Source of the DNA: Desulfurococcaceae archaeon AG1
Lineage (GTDB): Archaea > Thermoproteota > Thermoprotei_A > Sulfolobales > AG1
Assembly (NCBI GenBank): GCA_003116855.1
Contig: BEWT01000004.1
Coordinates: 109,072-173,071 of the forward strand
DNA length: 64,000 bases
Direction of reading: 5' to 3'
In this document: positions 61,576 through 64,000 of the stretch, piece by piece
Position numbering within the stretch: the first letter of the stretch is position 1
Layout: every line of letters starts with the position of its first letter
Notes under the pieces: model-generated
What the model was told of the DNA's origin: nothing
The model's database searches: none
The model's input: only the letters and a program-made list of their open reading frames with translations
Translations under genes and position numbers: made by a program

Positions 61576-62451
61576 GTGGGCTATATGGTCTGTGGGATAA
61601 TCCTTAGCGGCGGTATGTCTAGGAGGTTCCAGTCCCCTGGGGAGGCGTGGGTTGATAAGGCTCTCTTCCCCATAGACGGGATCCCCATGATCCTGAGGAT
61701 CTATAGGGAGTTGAGGAAGATCTCGAACCACGTGATCATAGCGTCTGGCTCTCTTGATAGGGCTAGGGTTTATAGAGATGTTGTTGGGGATGCTGTCTTT
61801 GTAAAGGATATAGAAGGCCTTGTAGGCCCTCTATCCGGGCTACTCTCGGCTCTATATGCTTGTCAAAGCGATATAGCTGTAGCTGTTCCTGTGGATATGC
61901 CATATATCTCTGCAGATCTTCTCAAACATATGATCAGAGGGACAGGTGATTTCGATGTAGTGTCACCAGTACTCCCAAACGGTCTTGTTGAGACAGCTGT
62001 TATTGCTGTTGTGAGGGATAGCGCTATAGCTGTTCTTGAGAGGCTGAGGGGTCTTGGGAGGACGAGGATCGCGGATCTCCATAGAGGGGCTCCAAAGGTG
62101 CAGCTTATAGATATAAAGAAACACGGCTACGATCCAAGGGTTATTGTTAACATAAATAGGAGGAGCGATATTGGTAAAGCAGTCTCTTACCCGGAGGGAC
62201 CTATTAATGGTGATATCGAGATTATTCGGGACTTCGATGTAAAGGATCTAGCAGGGACTCCTAGAGAGAGGCTTAGGGGGAGTCTGTGGTGGACTATAGA
62301 GACAGGAGATCCCTATGAAGAGCTCAGGATCTATCTAAGCAGGGGTGCCTACATGCTAGCCGCATATGCTCTCCAAGACTCAAGCAATATATTTGAGAAA
62401 TATATAGCAGAGGCACTGCTTGATATGATATACAGGGACATTAACATCTAG
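61576..62451 (+). CDS. mobA: Molybdenum cofactor guanylyltransferase (MobA-like)
   Basis: A 291-residue nucleotidyltransferase. The first 190 residues match MobA: VCGIILSGGMSRRFQSPGEAWVDKALFPIDGIPMILRIYREL (GGxSxR and K), GLVGPLSGLLSALYACQSDIAVAVPVDMPYIS (the D-M-P metal site), and the NINRRSD end. It adds GMP to molybdopterin, needed for DMSO-reductase-family enzymes such as the formate dehydrogenase downstream. A C-terminal extension of about 95 residues (from YPEGPINGDIEII) is mostly helical and unfamiliar. GTG 61576 lies 9 bases after GGGAGGAG; ATG 61585 is the alternative. Confidence 0.9.
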   Translation: MGYMVCGIILSGGMSRRFQSPGEAWVDKALFPIDGIPMILRIYRELRKISNHVIIASGSLDRARVYRDVVGDAVFVKDIEGLVGPLSGLLSALYACQSDIAVAVPVDMPYISADLLKHMIRGTGDFDVVSPVLPNGLVETAVIAVVRDSAIAVLERLRGLGRTRIADLHRGAPKVQLIDIKKHGYDPRVIVNINRRSDIGKAVSYPEGPINGDIEIIRDFDVKDLAGTPRERLRGSLWWTIETGDPYEELRIYLSRGAYMLAAYALQDSSNIFEKYIAEALLDMIYRDINI

Positions 62452-62560
62452 GTTAAAATAATGTATTAAAATGCATAGAATAGAATACACATCTATAGCA
62501 AAGCATATAAATTTATAAACCCCTATAGGTAGTAAAATAGGAAAGCACAGGGGGACTAAA

Positions 62561-62797
62561 ATGGATAATAGTTATGAGAGGAGGGTTGAAGAGCTTAAGA
62601 AGCATCTAATGAACGAATACTCCTTACTCCCAGAATTCATCGACGGGCTTACAAGTATACATGAAGAGACAGAAGATTACACATGCCTCACGCTTAAGAA
62701 GCTTATGGGTAAGAGGGAGAAAGGAAGGCCAGCAGCGATCATTCTCTCACAAGATGATAAGACTAAGGAGGATTGCTCCTCATGCCCGCCGGGGTGA
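62561..62797 (+). CDS. Small protein with a C-terminal CSSC motif, upstream of formate dehydrogenase
   Basis: A 78-residue protein I do not recognise. It is highly charged and probably helical at its N-terminus (YERRVEELKKHLMNEYSLLPEFIDGLTSIHEE). It contains YTCLTLKKLMGKREKGRPAAIIL and ends in EDCSSCPPG. ATG 62561 has GGGGG just upstream. Its stop codon overlaps the ribosome-binding region of the formate dehydrogenase gene, so it is translated in close coupling. A role as chaperone, metal carrier or small regulator of that enzyme is possible, but unproven. Confidence 0.7.
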   Translation: MDNSYERRVEELKKHLMNEYSLLPEFIDGLTSIHEETEDYTCLTLKKLMGKREKGRPAAIILSQDDKTKEDCSSCPPG

Positions 62798-62798
62798 T

Positions 62799-64000
62799 AT
62801 GGTGAGCAATGGATCGGGAGTTGATAGATCTAGAAGAGCCTTCTTAAAACTAGCATCCATAGCCTCCACAGCCCTCGCACTCTCAGCAGCAGCTTTAGCA
62901 GAAGCTGAGTCGCCTGTCCCATACAAGTCTTGGAAGACGAGATGGGTTCTCGGCGAGATTGGCGGTAAGACCGATATTATAAAGGCTAAGGTGACCCCAG
63001 TCATATGCCCATACTGCTCTATGGGTTGCAGCATTGACTTCTACACTGTGGGCGATAAGGTTATATGGACAGCCGGTTCGCCTGACTCCTACATAAACTG
63101 GGGGGCTTTATGCCCCAAGGGGGATGCGGCGTTCCAGCTTGTTGAGAACGATCTCAGGGTTCTCTACCCAATGATCAGGACGGGCCCGAAACCGCCTGTT
63201 GAGGAGATCCTTAGTGCTAAGAGTTGGGATGAGCTTGTAGCCATAGTTAAGAAATACCCACCTAGATGGAGGGTTGTATCATGGGATGAGGCGTTCAGAT
63301 ATATAGCTGAGAAGCTCTCAAGAATCCTTAGCGAATGGAGGGCTAGCACAGGAGCACCAAAGCAGAAAGATGGTTACTACTACCTGGGATCCCAGGTTCC
63401 TGTACAGGTGATAGGATCCTCGATACTTCTCAACGAGGAAGCATTTCTAAGTAAGAAGCTAGCAGTGTTTCTTGGCACGGCTAATATGGATTCGCAGTAT
63501 AGGAAATGCCACAGCTCTACCGTAACCTCCCTGGCCGTAACCTACGGCTGGGGTGCTGAGACAGCAAGTATAGAGGATGTAGCCTCGGCGGATGTTGTTC
63601 TCTTCTTCTCAAGCCCTGCAGAGAACCATCCACTATCGTTCTGGTACTTCTGGAAGGGTAAGAGGGAAAGGGGGACTGTATTCATAACATTCGATCCCAG
63701 GCTCTCTAGGACAGCTATGGTCTCTGATATATGGGTTCCGTTCAGGTCTGGCAGCGATACAGCGATCCTGCTCTATATCCTCTACTATGCGTTCTTCGAG
63801 AGAAACCCGCCTATAGATCAGCTTGACGAGTTCAAGAGGCTCATGAATAGATGGAATATTAACCAGGATGATCTGAACGAGCTAAAAGACCTGGTCTCGC
63901 AGTATAATGCTGAGGAGGTTTCGAGGATTTCTGGCGTTCCTGTTGATCTTTTGAGGAGTGTTGCTAGGATCTTTGTTGAGAGGAGTGGTGTTGTTACAAA
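62799..64000 (+). CDS. Formate dehydrogenase, catalytic subunit, FDH-N like, N-terminal part (runs off the window)
   Basis: 400 codons are visible. From ATG 62799 the protein starts MVSNGSGVDRSRRAFLKLAS, a twin-arginine signal, so it is exported folded across the membrane. The [4Fe-4S] ligands are in VICPYCSMGC and WGALCPKGDAAF. At the molybdenum-ligand position the sequence is QYRKCHSSTVTSLAVTYGWGAET, where FDH-N has selenocysteine in RVUHGPTV; here Cys is used. GTVFITFDPRLSRTAMVSDIWVPFRSGSDTAILLYIL is the cofactor-binding second half of the domain. GTG 62802 is an alternative start. Partner subunits are outside the window. moeA and mobA next door make its cofactor. Confidence 0.92.
   Translation, partial: MVSNGSGVDRSRRAFLKLASIASTALALSAAALAEAESPVPYKSWKTRWVLGEIGGKTDIIKAKVTPVICPYCSMGCSIDFYTVGDKVIWTAGSPDSYINWGALCPKGDAAFQLVENDLRVLYPMIRTGPKPPVEEILSAKSWDELVAIVKKYPPRWRVVSWDEAFRYIAEKLSRILSEWRASTGAPKQKDGYYYLGSQVPVQVIGSSILLNEEAFLSKKLAVFLGTANMDSQYRKCHSSTVTSLAVTYGWGAETASIEDVASADVVLFFSSPAENHPLSFWYFWKGKRERGTVFITFDPRLSRTAMVSDIWVPFRSGSDTAILLYILYYAFFERNPPIDQLDEFKRLMNRWNINQDDLNELKDLVSQYNAEEVSRISGVPVDLLRSVARIFVERSGVVT

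Overview
This window looks like ordinary chromosome from a thermophilic member of the Thermoproteota (Crenarchaeota). The informational genes are archaeal in type: RadA, aPelota, SRP19, S8e, L1/L11, GatE, D-aminoacyl-tRNA deacylase DtdA, NadM and RNase Z. Two of the three tRNA genes carry bulge-helix-bulge introns. Many genes have a TATA box about 26 bases before the start codon, so their mRNAs are probably leaderless. AGG/AGA and ATA codons dominate. I cannot name the genus from sequence alone.

Layout. 1-9.3 kb: ribosomal proteins L11-L1, an acyl-CoA dehydrogenase, a PspC membrane protein, a DUF123 protein, an ABC-2 exporter, Thi4, the IMP branch point (guaB-purA) and a winged-helix protein. 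9.4-17.5 kb: an intact MFS transporter, then a second MFS gene split by a tnpB element, a PadR-ABC-ABC operon, an M32 carboxypeptidase and tRNA-Arg. 17.6-24.2 kb: a large membrane-anchored subtilase, an orphan N6-adenine methyltransferase and UppP. 24.5-27.8 kb: an operon of two thiolase-fold and two DUF35 proteins. 28-33.4 kb: pelota, then a CYTH/SAM-hydrolase/nadM/rtcA operon, tRNA-Pro and UMP kinase. 33.5-38.7 kb: sufCBD, SRP19, S8e, folE and a small tnpB-less copy of the element. 38.8-47.8 kb: an AbrB-PhoU protein, a molybdenum hydroxylase operon with MoxR and VWA partners, RNase Z, DtdA and a DUF131 protein. 47.9-51.7 kb: radA, an unknown gene, tRNA-Thr and a zinc dehydrogenase. 51.8-58.2 kb: a complete trp operon (trpA-B2-D-F-E-G-C). 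58.3-64 kb: gatE, moeA, mobA, a small Cys-tailed protein and the start of an exported formate dehydrogenase.

How it fits together. moeA and mobA lie next to one molybdopterin enzyme (formate dehydrogenase), and a second (a CODH/aldehyde oxidoreductase type) is 20 kb away, so cofactor synthesis and its users are near each other. guaB and purA are one base apart and divide IMP between GMP and AMP. The trp operon encodes every step from chorismate to tryptophan.

The most interesting signals are these. (1) A tnpB element inside an MFS gene, with a 294-bp relative lacking tnpB beside folE; both copies keep omega-RNA-like hairpins, one with compensatory base changes. (2) A tRNA-Pro(CGG) with two tiny introns, 14 and 13 nt, each with a 4-bp helix between 3-nt bulges. 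(3) A thiolase/DUF35 quartet in which both thiolase-fold proteins have lost the usual catalytic residues. (4) guaB and moeA reading frames that have no ATG, GTG or TTG at the expected N-terminus. (5) Nearly identical leader sequences before sufC and sufB.
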